Source: Chitinophagaceae bacterium
GTDB taxonomy: Bacteria > Bacteroidota > Bacteroidia > Chitinophagales > Chitinophagaceae
Length of the DNA: 64,000 bases
Direction of reading: 5' to 3'
Assembly (NCBI GenBank): GCA_016787065.1
Contig: JAEUVD010000002.1
Span: 361,898-425,897, forward strand
Shown: positions 34,604 through 43,841 of the stretch, piece after piece
Numbering within the stretch: position 1 is the stretch's first letter
Layout of the letters: every line of letters begins with the position of its first letter
Notes under the pieces: model-generated
Told to the model about the DNA's origin: nothing
Seen by the model: only the letters and a program-made list of their open reading frames with translations
The model's database searches: none
Made by a program: the position numbers and the translations under genes

Positions 34604-37213
34604 ATGGCTAAATCGGCAACTTCCGAAACTCCGCTCATGCAACAGCATAGTGCAATCAAGCGTAAATATCCTGATGCGATATTGCTGTTTCGTGTTGGTG
34701 ATTTTTATGAAACCTTCGGTCAGGATGCTGTTATAGCTTCACAGGTTTTGGGTATTACGCTCACGAAAAGAAATAACGGAGCGGCATCTTCCAGCGAACT
34801 CGCAGGATTTCCGCATCATTCACTTGATACGTATTTACACAAATTAGTTAAAGCCGGACATCGCGTTGCCGTTTGTGATCAGTTAGAAGACCCCAAAACC
34901 GTAAAGGGAATTGTAAAACGCGGCGTAACAGAATTGGTAACACCGGGTACTGCCATCAACGATAAATTACTCGATAACCGAACCAATAATTTTTTAGCCT
35001 CCTTAAGTTTAGGAGAACATAAACATGGCATAGCTTTTCTTGATTTAAGTACCGGCGAGTTTCTGTGTACAGAAGGGAATACAGAGTTTATTGATAAACT
35101 CCTTCAAAGTTTTCGTCCTTCAGAAGTTATTTTTCAAAAGCAACGCGGCAAACAATTTCGCGAACTCTTCGGGGAGAAATATTATACCTATGGTTTAGAT
35201 GAATGGTTGTTTAGTGATAGCTATGCCACCGATATTTTATTACAACACTTTCAAACCGTATCGTTGAAAGGCTTTGGCGTTGACGATTTACCGGATGCTA
35301 TTATTGCGGCCGGCGCGGCTATTCACTACCTCAAGGATACGGAACATTCGCAACTGGCTCATATAGGAAACCTGCAACGTATTACCGAAGGCGATTTTCT
35401 GTGGATGGATCGCTTCACGATTCATAATCTGGAATTATTAGATAGTCCGAGAGAAGGCGGACAAACCTTGCTTCAGGTTCTAGACAATACGGTAACACCA
35501 ATGGGTTCGCGTTTAATGCGCCGCTGGTTGTTGTTTCCATTACAAGATTTGCATCAGATACACGATCGATTGGATGTAGTGGAATTTACTATGAAGCATG
35601 CAGACATTGCGCAGTACGTAGTAGCCATTATAAAACAAATGGGTGATATCGAGCGGATGGTAGCTAAATTACCTCAACGACGAATTTCACCTCGGGAAGT
35701 ATTGCAGTTAGCAAAGGCGTTACTCTTGATAGAAGAGCTAAAAACGGAATTAAGTAAATCGGAACATCCTTGGTATCAGCGTATAGCGGAGAAACTGAAT
35801 GCGTGTAATTTGATACGTCAAAAAATAATACAAACCATTCAAGATAACCCACCGGCCCTAGCTGCCAAAGGAGGATTAATAAAACCTGGTATTCACAATG
35901 AACTAGATGAACTAAGAAATATTTCGCTCAATGGCAAAGAGTATTTGTTGCAAATCCAGCAACGCGAAGCCCAACAAACAGGTATTACCTCGCTTAAAAT
36001 TTCATACAATAATGTATTCGGATATTATTTAGAGGTTACCCATGCCCATAAAGAAAAGGTACCCGAAACATGGATACGAAAACAAACACTTACCAATGCA
36101 GAACGTTACATAACACCGGAACTTAAAGAGTACGAACAGAAGATTTTAGGTGCGGAAGAAAAAATGTTGACGCTCGAATTGCAAGTCTATGAAGAACTCT
36201 TACTCGAATTACAAGAGTATGTAAACATCATTCAATTGAATGCTATGTTTATAGCGCAACTGGATTGTATTACCTGTTTCGCTCAGAATGCCAAACGGTA
36301 TCATTACACGAAACCGGTGGTCAGTACCAATCAAGAAATTCATATTCTCGAAGGTCGCCATCCGGTTATTGAAGCTCATCTTCAAGCAGGACATGAGTAC
36401 GTGAGTAATTCGGTACACTTAGATAAAACGAATACGCAAATTGCTATTATTACCGGTCCTAATATGAGTGGTAAATCGGCCTTGTTACGACAAACGGTAC
36501 TCATTACCCTCATGGCTCATTGCGGAAGTTTTGTTCCTGCCAAAGAAGCCCATATTGGTTTAACCGATAAAATATTTACTCGTGTTGGCGCTAGTGATAA
36601 TTTAAGTGGTGGCGAATCAACCTTCATGGTAGAAATGAATGAAACTGCAAGTATCATGAATAATATCAGTGAACGCAGCTTAATTGTTCTAGATGAAATC
36701 GGACGAGGTACGAGCACCTTTGATGGTATTTCTATTGCCTGGAGTATTGCCGAGTATTTGCATCAGAATGCCTCTAAACCACTAACCCTATTTGCCACAC
36801 ACTACCATGAGTTAAATGAATTAGAATCGAAGCATGAGCGCATTAAAAATTTTCATGTTACGCATAAGGAGGTGGGGAATAAAATTATTTTTCTTCGAAA
36901 ACTAGCACCGGGTGGAAGCACACATAGCTTTGGTGTTCATGTTGCCCGTATGGCAGGTATGCCGAATTCACTCGTGGAACGTGCAAACGAAATACTTGCT
37001 TTATTAGAATCGAAAAACAAGCAAGAAGATTATACCCGAGTGCAATTGAAAAAGATACCTACGCAACAATACCAGTTAAATATTTTTGATGGTTTGGCAG
37101 AGGATTTAAAACGCATCAAGGAAATTTTAGAACATACAGAAATCAATAACCTCACGCCGGTTGAAGCGCTCATGAAACTCAACGAAATGAAAAGTTTATT
37201 GAAGTTAAAATAA
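34604..37213 (+). CDS. mutS: DNA mismatch repair protein MutS
   Basis: This 869-aa protein begins with the mismatch-reading domain containing GDFYETF (the intercalating Phe and Glu of FYE). Connector, lever and clamp domains follow, then the ATPase with Walker A GPNMSGKSALLRQ, LSGGESTFMVEM, Walker B LIVLDEIGRGTSTFDG and the final His of FATHYHEL. The C-terminal tetramer/helix region LTPVEALMKLNEMKSL is present. It scans DNA for mispairs and recruits MutL. The length and motifs are complete, indicating a functional gene. Confidence 0.97.
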   Translation: MAKSATSETPLMQQHSAIKRKYPDAILLFRVGDFYETFGQDAVIASQVLGITLTKRNNGAASSSELAGFPHHSLDTYLHKLVKAGHRVAVCDQLEDPKTVKGIVKRGVTELVTPGTAINDKLLDNRTNNFLASLSLGEHKHGIAFLDLSTGEFLCTEGNTEFIDKLLQSFRPSEVIFQKQRGKQFRELFGEKYYTYGLDEWLFSDSYATDILLQHFQTVSLKGFGVDDLPDAIIAAGAAIHYLKDTEHSQLAHIGNLQRITEGDFLWMDRFTIHNLELLDSPREGGQTLLQVLDNTVTPMGSRLMRRWLLFPLQDLHQIHDRLDVVEFTMKHADIAQYVVAIIKQMGDIERMVAKLPQRRISPREVLQLAKALLLIEELKTELSKSEHPWYQRIAEKLNACNLIRQKIIQTIQDNPPALAAKGGLIKPGIHNELDELRNISLNGKEYLLQIQQREAQQTGITSLKISYNNVFGYYLEVTHAHKEKVPETWIRKQTLTNAERYITPELKEYEQKILGAEEKMLTLELQVYEELLLELQEYVNIIQLNAMFIAQLDCITCFAQNAKRYHYTKPVVSTNQEIHILEGRHPVIEAHLQAGHEYVSNSVHLDKTNTQIAIITGPNMSGKSALLRQTVLITLMAHCGSFVPAKEAHIGLTDKIFTRVGASDNLSGGESTFMVEMNETASIMNNISERSLIVLDEIGRGTSTFDGISIAWSIAEYLHQNASKPLTLFATHYHELNELESKHERIKNFHVTHKEVGNKIIFLRKLAPGGSTHSFGVHVARMAGMPNSLVERANEILALLESKNKQEDYTRVQLKKIPTQQYQLNIFDGLAEDLKRIKEILEHTEINNLTPVEALMKLNEMKSLLKLK

Positions 37214-37289
37214 CGGCCTTTAATATCTGAACAGCAGACGGTAAAGATTTAAAGAATGAAGCAGATGAAGTACCGATGTAATTTTTGAT

Positions 37290-37862
37290 TTAATTTCTAT
37301 AATACCCGGTTCGTAAAATTTCTTCGGCCACGATGTCGGGCACCAAAAAATCAATGGCTTTTTTTTCCTTTATTAGGGAACGAATGTAAGTGGATGAAAT
37401 ATCTAATAAAGGGGCGTTCAAAAGCGTTAAGCGATTACTTAGTTTGGTATTGATGGTGTAATTAGGTCGGTTATAAACCCAAACATCATAATCGTTTACT
37501 AATTGCTGATAGTTTTTCCATTTTTCAATATTCTGAAAACTATCACCACCCATTATCACCGCGAATTCTTTATCCGGATACTTTTCTTTAAGATGCGTAA
37601 GCGTATCAATCGTGTAGGAAGGCTTAGGTAAAGAGAACTCAATACTACTGGCTCGAAATCTTGGATGTCCTTCGATAGCTACTTGAACCAAGTGCAAACG
37701 GTGATGATCATTGAGTAAACTTTTACTGTCTTTAAGCGGATTATGGGGCGACACCACGAACCAAATTTCCTGAGCATCGGTAAAATTCAGAACATGACTC
37801 GCTATCACCAAATGTCCCACATGAATGGGGTTGAAGCTTCCGAAGTATAAACCTATTTTCAC
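37290..37862 (-). CDS. nadD: Nicotinate-nucleotide adenylyltransferase NadD
   Basis: This 190-aa enzyme makes deamido-NAD from nicotinate mononucleotide and ATP. The nucleotidyltransferase motifs GLYFGSFNPIHVGHLVIA and the late SSTYIRSLIKE (ISSTxxR) are intact. The start codon is GTG. A TACTTCGT box three bases upstream on the minus strand hints at a leaderless start. NAD synthesis is also represented by nadB further right. It runs convergently to mutS. Confidence 0.95.
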   Translation of the reverse strand: MKIGLYFGSFNPIHVGHLVIASHVLNFTDAQEIWFVVSPHNPLKDSKSLLNDHHRLHLVQVAIEGHPRFRASSIEFSLPKPSYTIDTLTHLKEKYPDKEFAVIMGGDSFQNIEKWKNYQQLVNDYDVWVYNRPNYTINTKLSNRLTLLNAPLLDISSTYIRSLIKEKKAIDFLVPDIVAEEILRTGYYRN

Positions 37863-37908
37863 GCAACGAAGTAAAGAATAAAATCCGATGTGTAACCATC
37901 TTTGTAAC

Positions 37909-37916
37909 TACCTTTG
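37909..37916 (+). promoter_or_regulatory. -7 box of feoA
   Basis: TACCTTTG matches the Bacteroidota consensus exactly and lies 20 bases before the ATG at 37937. A second TTTG (37901-37904) is too close to be its -33 partner. It shares the 74-base divergent gap with nadD. Confidence 0.5.
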
Positions 37917-37936
37917 TGCACACCCAAGCTTGGTTC

Positions 37937-38179
37937 ATGAACGACACGATCAAAACAATTCCACTTACCCAATTACCTTATAAACAAAAAGCAATAATTC
38001 GCAGTTTTGGAGAAACAGAGTTATACGTTAAGTTATTGGAGATGGGTGTAATACCTGAGGAGGAAATTGCCGTTGAATTAAGCGCACCGCTTGGCGACCC
38101 TATTGCCGTTTCTGTAGCTGGCTATCAATTAAGTTTACGAAAGGAAGAAGCCAGTAATATTTTGGTAGAGATAGTTTGA
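37937..38179 (+). CDS. feoA: FeoA-domain protein
   Basis: This 80-aa SH3-like protein starts at ATG 37937 rather than the in-frame GTG 37916, which coincides with the -7 box. It is recognised by LTQLPYKQKAIIRSFGETE and RLLEMGV-like VKLLEMGVIPEEEIAVE, with the end YQLSLRKEEASNILVEI. FeoA normally supports the FeoB ferrous-iron transporter. No feoB is adjacent; an intergenic MITE-like copy follows instead. It could act with a distant FeoB or be an orphan. Confidence 0.85.
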   Translation: MNDTIKTIPLTQLPYKQKAIIRSFGETELYVKLLEMGVIPEEEIAVELSAPLGDPIAVSVAGYQLSLRKEEASNILVEIV

Positions 38180-38200
38180 TTTTTACCATTCCCGACAAGC

Positions 38201-38363
38201 CTATTAAAGAACGCCGATTTTTAGGATTGTTATGATTATATTGGATGAAGGATTTTATAATGATTTTTGCCTTTGGCGTTAAGATCAATGTTCGTGTAGA
38301 TTATGGAAGGAAATCGTTTCTTCGATAAAATTATAAGGGATCATAAAAATCTGTGTTCTATAA
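38201..38363 (+). mobile_element. MITE-like element, degraded copy 4
   Basis: This copy keeps the left core GAACGCCGATTTTTAGGATT, the interior TGATTTTTGCCTTTGGCG and the right core AAAAATCTGTGTTC, but its outer ends have decayed. It fills most of the feoA to ygiD gap. Confidence 0.5.
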
Positions 38364-38399
38364 ACACCACAGCGAATCGTACTTTTTTATAGCAACCGC

Positions 38400-39284
38400 T
38401 TAACCTATTTTCACGGAGGTCATGGTTAACGATCCTGCCACCGCCTTATCATTAAAGAGTGTAATCGGTTCATTTTTTTCTTGTAAGGCAAGCGTGTACA
38501 ATAAGGGCAGATAATGTTCGGGAGAAGGAATAGAAAGCTGAAAGGGTTTGCCCTGTGCATTGTAATTAATGAGGGCTTGATGATTTCCTTCTTGAATAAA
38601 TTGTTTCATTTTTTGTTGCGCTTCCAAAGCCCAATCAAAGCCGTAATTATCGTCATTCAACCGATCCCAAGCAACCATTCCCAAATTGTGAACCATGTTA
38701 CCACTGCCAACAATTAATATTCCTTTTTTACGAAGACGCGCAATTTCCTTAGCCAAATCGTAATGGTATTGAGCCGGTTGCGTATAATCAATACTCATTT
38801 GTATAACCGGTACATCGGCATTGGGGTAAAGGTGTTTGATAACAGTCCACGCGCCATGATCGAGTCCCCATTGCTCATCCATGCCAATCGTAGTTTTCTT
38901 TACAAGATTCGCCGTTTCATGAGCGAGTTCCGGACTACCCGGTGCGGGGTATTGCACATCGAAGAGGGCTTTTGGAAATCCACCAAAATCATGAATGGTT
39001 TTTGGATGATCCATGGCGGTAACATAGGTGCCACGGGTTTCCCAATGCGCCGATATACAAAGGATGGCTTTGGGTTTCTGAAATGTTTTACCCACATTTC
39101 TGAATCCGGTTACGAATTCATTTTCTTCTAAAGCATTCATCGGACTGCCATGTCCGAGAAATAACACCGGAAGTGTTTCCGTGCTTTCAAGATTATCGGC
39201 AAACTTACCGAGTTCATTAGCTTTACTCATACAAGATGCTAAGGGTATTATGGCGAGTGATTTCAGGAAATCGGATCGTTTCAT
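38400..39284 (-). CDS. ygiD: YgiD/LigB-type extradiol dioxygenase, predicted lipoprotein
   Basis: This 294-aa protein has the class III extradiol dioxygenase fold of YgiD (4,5-DOPA dioxygenase). Metal-site motifs are LFLGHGSPMNAL, ISAHWET and LDHGAWTVIKHLYP, with late IPSPEHYLPLLY. The N-terminus carries a Tat-like RSDFLK followed by the lipobox LASC, so the enzyme is probably exported and lipid-anchored, unlike cytoplasmic E. coli YgiD. This export signal is the unusual part. Substrate is not proven; catechol-type ring cleavage is expected. Confidence 0.9.
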   Translation of the reverse strand: MKRSDFLKSLAIIPLASCMSKANELGKFADNLESTETLPVLFLGHGSPMNALEENEFVTGFRNVGKTFQKPKAILCISAHWETRGTYVTAMDHPKTIHDFGGFPKALFDVQYPAPGSPELAHETANLVKKTTIGMDEQWGLDHGAWTVIKHLYPNADVPVIQMSIDYTQPAQYHYDLAKEIARLRKKGILIVGSGNMVHNLGMVAWDRLNDDNYGFDWALEAQQKMKQFIQEGNHQALINYNAQGKPFQLSIPSPEHYLPLLYTLALQEKNEPITLFNDKAVAGSLTMTSVKIG

Positions 39285-39373
39285 GATGATAAATTTGAAT
39301 CAACAATAACGTGATTCTATATAAAATACGATGCAGGAAATGTAGAATCTATTTTCCTGCATCGTTATGCAAC

Positions 39374-39910
39374 TTAAGAGGCTTGCTTTACGAATTGTAA
39401 TTCACCCGAAATTTTAACTTCTTCACTAACCAAAACACCGCCGGTTTCCAAGGCTGCATTCCAGGTTAATCCAAAATCATTTCGATTGATGGTGGTAGAA
39501 AAACTATACCCGGCTTTTTCATTTCCCCAAGGGTCTTTATTCATTCCTCCAAATTCAACCTGAACTGCCACCGATTTGGTAACACCTTTAATCGTAAGAT
39601 CGCCATGTAATACATAATCGGTATCGCTCGATTTGGTTATAGAAGTGCTATTGAACGTCATGGCAGGATGGGAAGCCATATCAAAGAAATCAGGACTTTT
39701 TAAATGGCCATCACGATCAGCATTATTTGTGTCTATCGAATCGATATCAACAGAAGCACTCACAGAGGCTCCGCTAAAATCATCTCCATTAACCTGTAGC
39801 GTAACATTAAATTTTCTGAACTCTCCTTTTACGCTGGCAATCATCAAATGCCGAACACGAAATAATAATTCGCTGTGGGTAGGGTCTAAAGCCCAAGTGG
39901 TAGTACTCAT
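39374..39910 (-). CDS. YceI-family protein without signal peptide
   Basis: This 178-aa protein has a lipocalin-like beta barrel of the YceI family (TWALDPTHSELLFRVRHLMI ... GDLTIKGVTKSVAVQVEFGG). Such proteins bind isoprenoid-type lipids and are usually periplasmic, but here the protein starts MSTTTWALDPTHS with no signal. It is therefore probably cytoplasmic. A CATCTTTG -7-like box lies about 20 bases before the start. The 270-base gap to nadB holds nothing else recognised. Confidence 0.9.
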   Translation of the reverse strand: MSTTTWALDPTHSELLFRVRHLMIASVKGEFRKFNVTLQVNGDDFSGASVSASVDIDSIDTNNADRDGHLKSPDFFDMASHPAMTFNSTSITKSSDTDYVLHGDLTIKGVTKSVAVQVEFGGMNKDPWGNEKAGYSFSTTINRNDFGLTWNAALETGGVLVSEEVKISGELQFVKQAS

Positions 39911-40168
39911 AGTTTATCTTTTTTGGAAGGCAAAGATGGGGTGCAACCTTGATGGTTCTGTTATAGAATTTGGTAAAGAAGTTATAAAAAACGGAAATAC
40001 ATAGTTGATGATGTGCAAGACTTTACAACACAACGGTTTTCACCGATACCTGTGCTTTGAAAAACAGGAAAGCAAAAAATAAACTATAGCGTTAGAGAGA
40101 ACTATTATAAAGAAGTAGGCTTTACTATTGAAATATTTTTACTCCCTTTTTTTACCAAATTATCCCAG

Positions 40169-40176
40169 TAGTTTTG
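40169..40176 (+). promoter_or_regulatory. -7 box of nadB, 4 bases before ATG
   Basis: TAGTTTTG fits TAnnTTTG and is followed by TTCC and the ATG at 40181. It is the same arrangement as mutS and cotH. Confidence 0.45.
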
Positions 40177-40180
40177 TTCC

Positions 40181-41782
40181 ATGCAAACAGATATTCTTGT
40201 GATTGGTTCCGGTATAGCCGGACTCAGCTATGCATTAAAAATAGCCACGCAACGCCCCGATCTCACCATCAAGATACTTACTAAAACGCAGGCCGATGAA
40301 ACCAATACGAAGTATGCACAAGGCGGTGTAGCCGCAGTTTTTAATCCAGAGCAGGATAGTTTTGATAAACATATACAAGATACCCTCATTGCCGGTGATG
40401 GTTTATGTAATCGAGAAGTGGTTGAGATTGTTGTGCAAGAAGGACCAGTACGCATGAAGGAAATTATTGCCTGGGGTACCGACTTTGATAAGGAGTTGGA
40501 TGGCGATTATAAATTAGGAAAAGAAGGGGGGCATTCAGAGAACCGCATCCTTCATCATAAAGATGTTACCGGAAAAGAAATTGAGCGTGCCTTGTTAGCT
40601 AAAATTGCCGCCTTCCGGAACATTGAACTTATTGATTATTGTTTTGCTATTGATATTATAACGCAACATCATCTTGGAAAATTGGTAACTAAAGCCACAC
40701 CAAATATTGAAGCGTATGGTGTGTATGTATTGAACGAAAATAATAATCAAGTAGAGAAAATCGAATCGCGTATCACTATGTTAGCTACGGGTGGTTGCGG
40801 ACAAGTTTATCGTACGACCACCAATCCTAAAATTGCCACTGGCGATGGCGTGGCCATGTTCTATCGAGCCAAGGGAAGGGTGGAGAATATGGAGTTCATC
40901 CAATTTCATCCAACGGCCTTGTTCGAGCCTGGGAAACGCTTCGGTCAGGCCTTCCTCATAACCGAGGCGGTTCGTGGTGATGGTGGTATTCTCCGCAATA
41001 GTAAGGGTGAAGAATTCATGCAGAAATATGATGCGCGATTGTCGTTAGCGCCCAGAGATATTGTTGCTCGTGCGATAGATAATGAAATGAAAATTTTAGG
41101 AGATGAACATGTGTACCTCGATTGTAGACACATGGATATTGAAAAATTCAAAGAGCACTTTCCGAATATTTATGCCAAATGTTTGAGTATAGGAATTGAT
41201 ATCAGCGTGCACATGATACCGGTTGCTCCGGCTGCACATTATAGTTGCGGAGGAATTAAAACAAATACGCAAGGGGTTACGTCTATTCAACATGTGTATT
41301 GTTGTGGTGAAGCTGCGAGTACGGGTTTGCATGGTGCCAATCGCTTGGCGAGTAACTCGTTATTAGAAGCCATGGTATTTGCCCATCGCTGTGCGGAAGA
41401 CAGTCTGCAACGTATTGATACCATTCCGCAACAGGAAACTATTCCGGATTGGAATGCGGCGGGCACAAGTGATCCGAAGGAAATGATTTTGATAACACAA
41501 AGTATCAAAGAGTTGCAAATGACCATGAGCGATTACGTTGGTATTGTACGAAGTAATGTGCGTTTGGAACGTGCTATGAAGCGCCTAGATTTATTGCATA
41601 ATGAAACAGAACAACTTTATAAAACCACCACGCTATCACCGCAATTATGTGAACTGCGCAACATGATTACTACGGCTTACCTTATTGTTAAGTGCGCCTC
41701 CTTCCGAAAGGAAAGTAGAGGCTTGCATTACAACTTGGATTATCCAGAAAAGAAAACAGAAACTGAAAATATTATTTTATAA
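40181..41782 (+). CDS. nadB: L-aspartate oxidase NadB
   Basis: This 533-aa flavoenzyme oxidises L-aspartate to iminoaspartate for NAD synthesis. The FAD Rossmann motif VIGSGIAGLSYALKIA is at the N-terminus. Flavoprotein motifs TKYAQGGVAAVF, EFIQFHPTALF, HYSCGGIKTN and GLHGANRLASNSLLEA follow, with a helical C-terminal domain. NadA and NadC are not in the window. The small membrane gene that follows begins two bases after its stop. Confidence 0.96.
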   Translation: MQTDILVIGSGIAGLSYALKIATQRPDLTIKILTKTQADETNTKYAQGGVAAVFNPEQDSFDKHIQDTLIAGDGLCNREVVEIVVQEGPVRMKEIIAWGTDFDKELDGDYKLGKEGGHSENRILHHKDVTGKEIERALLAKIAAFRNIELIDYCFAIDIITQHHLGKLVTKATPNIEAYGVYVLNENNNQVEKIESRITMLATGGCGQVYRTTTNPKIATGDGVAMFYRAKGRVENMEFIQFHPTALFEPGKRFGQAFLITEAVRGDGGILRNSKGEEFMQKYDARLSLAPRDIVARAIDNEMKILGDEHVYLDCRHMDIEKFKEHFPNIYAKCLSIGIDISVHMIPVAPAAHYSCGGIKTNTQGVTSIQHVYCCGEAASTGLHGANRLASNSLLEAMVFAHRCAEDSLQRIDTIPQQETIPDWNAAGTSDPKEMILITQSIKELQMTMSDYVGIVRSNVRLERAMKRLDLLHNETEQLYKTTTLSPQLCELRNMITTAYLIVKCASFRKESRGLHYNLDYPEKKTETENIIL

Positions 41783-41784
41783 GA

Positions 41785-42132
41785 ATGAACCCGAAATCGT
41801 TACCACGTTTATTTACCAAACAACCAGCCCTTTGGTTTTGTATTTTGATGGATGCTATAGGTTGTGTTACGTATATATTTCCGGGTTTAGGTGAATGGGC
41901 TGATACGGTTTGGGCGCCCATATCGGGCTTTATTTTTTACCAAGCCTTCGGCAGCTTTGGCGGAGCTTTGGGTGGTTTATTTTCATTTTTGGAAGAAGCC
42001 CTTCCTTTCACCGATATCATACCAACGTTTACCATTGCTTGGTGGATACAGCAGAGACAGTTAAAGAAACATATTCCTGGTAAAAGTGAAACCGAGGATA
42101 GAAATATCAATAAGAATGTAGCTAGGAAATGA
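41785..42132 (+). CDS. Small two-span membrane protein
   Basis: This 115-aa protein has two hydrophobic segments (ALWFCILMDAIGCVTYIFPG, and WAPISGFIFYQAFGSFGGAL). It has a Gly-rich middle and a basic, polar tail (QQRQLKKHIPGKSETEDRNI). Family is not recognised with certainty, but it resembles small conserved Bacteroidota membrane proteins. It starts two bases after nadB and is certainly co-transcribed. The function is unknown. Confidence 0.7.
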   Translation: MNPKSLPRLFTKQPALWFCILMDAIGCVTYIFPGLGEWADTVWAPISGFIFYQAFGSFGGALGGLFSFLEEALPFTDIIPTFTIAWWIQQRQLKKHIPGKSETEDRNINKNVARK

Positions 42133-42195
42133 TAAAGGTTCTATATTAACCTTACCTGAGAATTACATCACAACGCGCTCGATAAAAAATTACAC

Positions 42196-42203
42196 TAACT
42201 TTG
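42196..42203 (+). promoter_or_regulatory. -7 box of cotH, 4 bases before ATG
   Basis: TAACTTTG fits TAnnTTTG exactly and is followed by AATC and the ATG at 42208. No TTTG at the usual -33 distance. Confidence 0.45.
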
Positions 42204-42207
42204 AATC

Positions 42208-43704
42208 ATGCGCTTTGTTAAACTTGTCATTGTAATCATATTGTTCGCAACGCAACACGCTAAGGCGGGTAATGGCGATTCTATCTTCAACATGGTGTAC
42301 ATCCATGATATTCATATCACCTTTCCCTATTCCAGTTTTTATGATTCACTACTCAATACTAATACAACCGATCTCTATCTTCCGGTAAGTATTCAATTCA
42401 ATAATAAAATACTCGATAGTGTTGGCATTAAGGTAAAAGGAAATTCTTCATTTAATAATCCGTCGCAGAAGAAATCGTTTAAGCTCGACTTAAATGAATT
42501 CGTATCCGGACAAGATTTGCATGGGTTAAAGAAATTGAATTTCAATAATAGCTTTAAAGATCCATCCTTTATGCGTGAGAAATTAGTGAACGACTTTTTG
42601 ATTGCACATAATCTTCCTGCGCCCCGTACAACGTATTGTAATGTTTATTTCAATAATCAACTTTGGGGTTTATATAGCATCGTGGAAGAAGTGGATGATG
42701 AATTTTGCAAACACTGGTTCGGAAATAACGATAGCAATTTGTTTAAAGGCGACCCTCACGGATCCTTGCAATGGAAAGGAAGTAGTTTGCAAAGTTTGTA
42801 TGAAACGGAGTATGAATTGAAGAACAATCAAACACAAAATAATTGGAGCGATTTAATAACCCTCATTGATAAAATTAATAACGGCCCGGTAAGCGACTTG
42901 TATACTAATTTGGAACCGAAACTTAATACCGTTCACTTTACAAAGCACTGGGCTGTAATGAATATGTTTTCTTCCTTAGATTCATACATCGGAAGTGGCC
43001 ATAATTATTATCTTTATCATGATAGCAGTACCGATAAGTTTCAGTTTATAGCCTGGGATAATAACGAAGCGTTCGGAGGATTTAAAATGAATCTATCGTC
43101 TACGCAACTCAAGAATTTGGATATGTATTATATCAGCTCACCAATCAGTAGTAGGCCTTTATGTGATCGCATGTTGCAGCATCCTTATTATAAAGAATTG
43201 TACAATCAGGCTTATTGCGAATTAAGCCATGATGTTAACAACACGTATTTTAATGTCAAAATAGATTCTTTAAAGAATATTATTCAGCAAAGTGTTTACA
43301 ACGACCCTAAGAAATTCTATTCGAACGACAAATTTGATTCGTCGTTCAACTATGATGTGTCGTTGTCGGGCCCACAAGGCATGACGGTTTTTGGATTGAA
43401 GAATTTCATTTCCGATCGAGCAACTGTTATTCAAACAATTCTTACAAATAATCAGGTCAATTGTTGGCCCTTGGCTATACCTTCTGAACAAACAGTACAT
43501 CAGGAATTACAAGTATATCCGAATCCGGCCTCAACAACGATATACCTTCACGGCGCCGAATTAAGTAAAAAGAATATTTATAATAGTGTAGGGACTTTAG
43601 TGTATTCTGGATGCGACGATAAGTTGTCGGTTGAATCGTTGGCCACTGGTTTATATTGGATACATACCAAGCAGCAATGGTTAAAACTGGTCGTGCAACA
43701 TTAA
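42208..43704 (+). CDS. CotH-kinase-family T9SS-exported protein
   Basis: This 498-aa protein has a signal peptide (MRFVKLVIVIILFATQHAKA), then a CotH-like kinase domain. Its signs are IKVKGNSSFNNPSQKKSFKL (ATP-site Lys region), MREKLVNDFLIAHNLPAPRT, GLYSIVEEVDDEF and the metal-binding IAWDNNEAFGG. The latter replaces the usual D-x-D with D-N-N-E. CotH proteins phosphorylate surface proteins; known members are on spores and in eukaryotic pathogens. A T9SS sorting domain follows (LQVYPNPASTTIYLHG ... GLYWIHTKQQ), so it works outside the cell. Confidence 0.88.
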   Translation: MRFVKLVIVIILFATQHAKAGNGDSIFNMVYIHDIHITFPYSSFYDSLLNTNTTDLYLPVSIQFNNKILDSVGIKVKGNSSFNNPSQKKSFKLDLNEFVSGQDLHGLKKLNFNNSFKDPSFMREKLVNDFLIAHNLPAPRTTYCNVYFNNQLWGLYSIVEEVDDEFCKHWFGNNDSNLFKGDPHGSLQWKGSSLQSLYETEYELKNNQTQNNWSDLITLIDKINNGPVSDLYTNLEPKLNTVHFTKHWAVMNMFSSLDSYIGSGHNYYLYHDSSTDKFQFIAWDNNEAFGGFKMNLSSTQLKNLDMYYISSPISSRPLCDRMLQHPYYKELYNQAYCELSHDVNNTYFNVKIDSLKNIIQQSVYNDPKKFYSNDKFDSSFNYDVSLSGPQGMTVFGLKNFISDRATVIQTILTNNQVNCWPLAIPSEQTVHQELQVYPNPASTTIYLHGAELSKKNIYNSVGTLVYSGCDDKLSVESLATGLYWIHTKQQWLKLVVQH

Positions 43705-43763
43705 ACTAAGTGCGCAATACAAGGGTATGTAATCTATCCGAAGGATCCATCCTATTAACGATG

Positions 43764-43802
43764 CAAAAAAACCGCTTGATACGATTAGTACACAAAGCGG
43801 TT
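43764..43802 (-). terminator. recA terminator
   Basis: AACCGCTT (43770-43777) and AAGCGGTT (43795-43802) pair. On the minus strand the stem is followed by a run of T, directly after recA. It ends minus-strand transcription from recA. It may also stop the plus-strand cotH transcript. Confidence 0.8.
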
Positions 43803-43841
43803 GAGATTTAATATTAAGAAGAATGTTCTCTTTAGAAAAGA

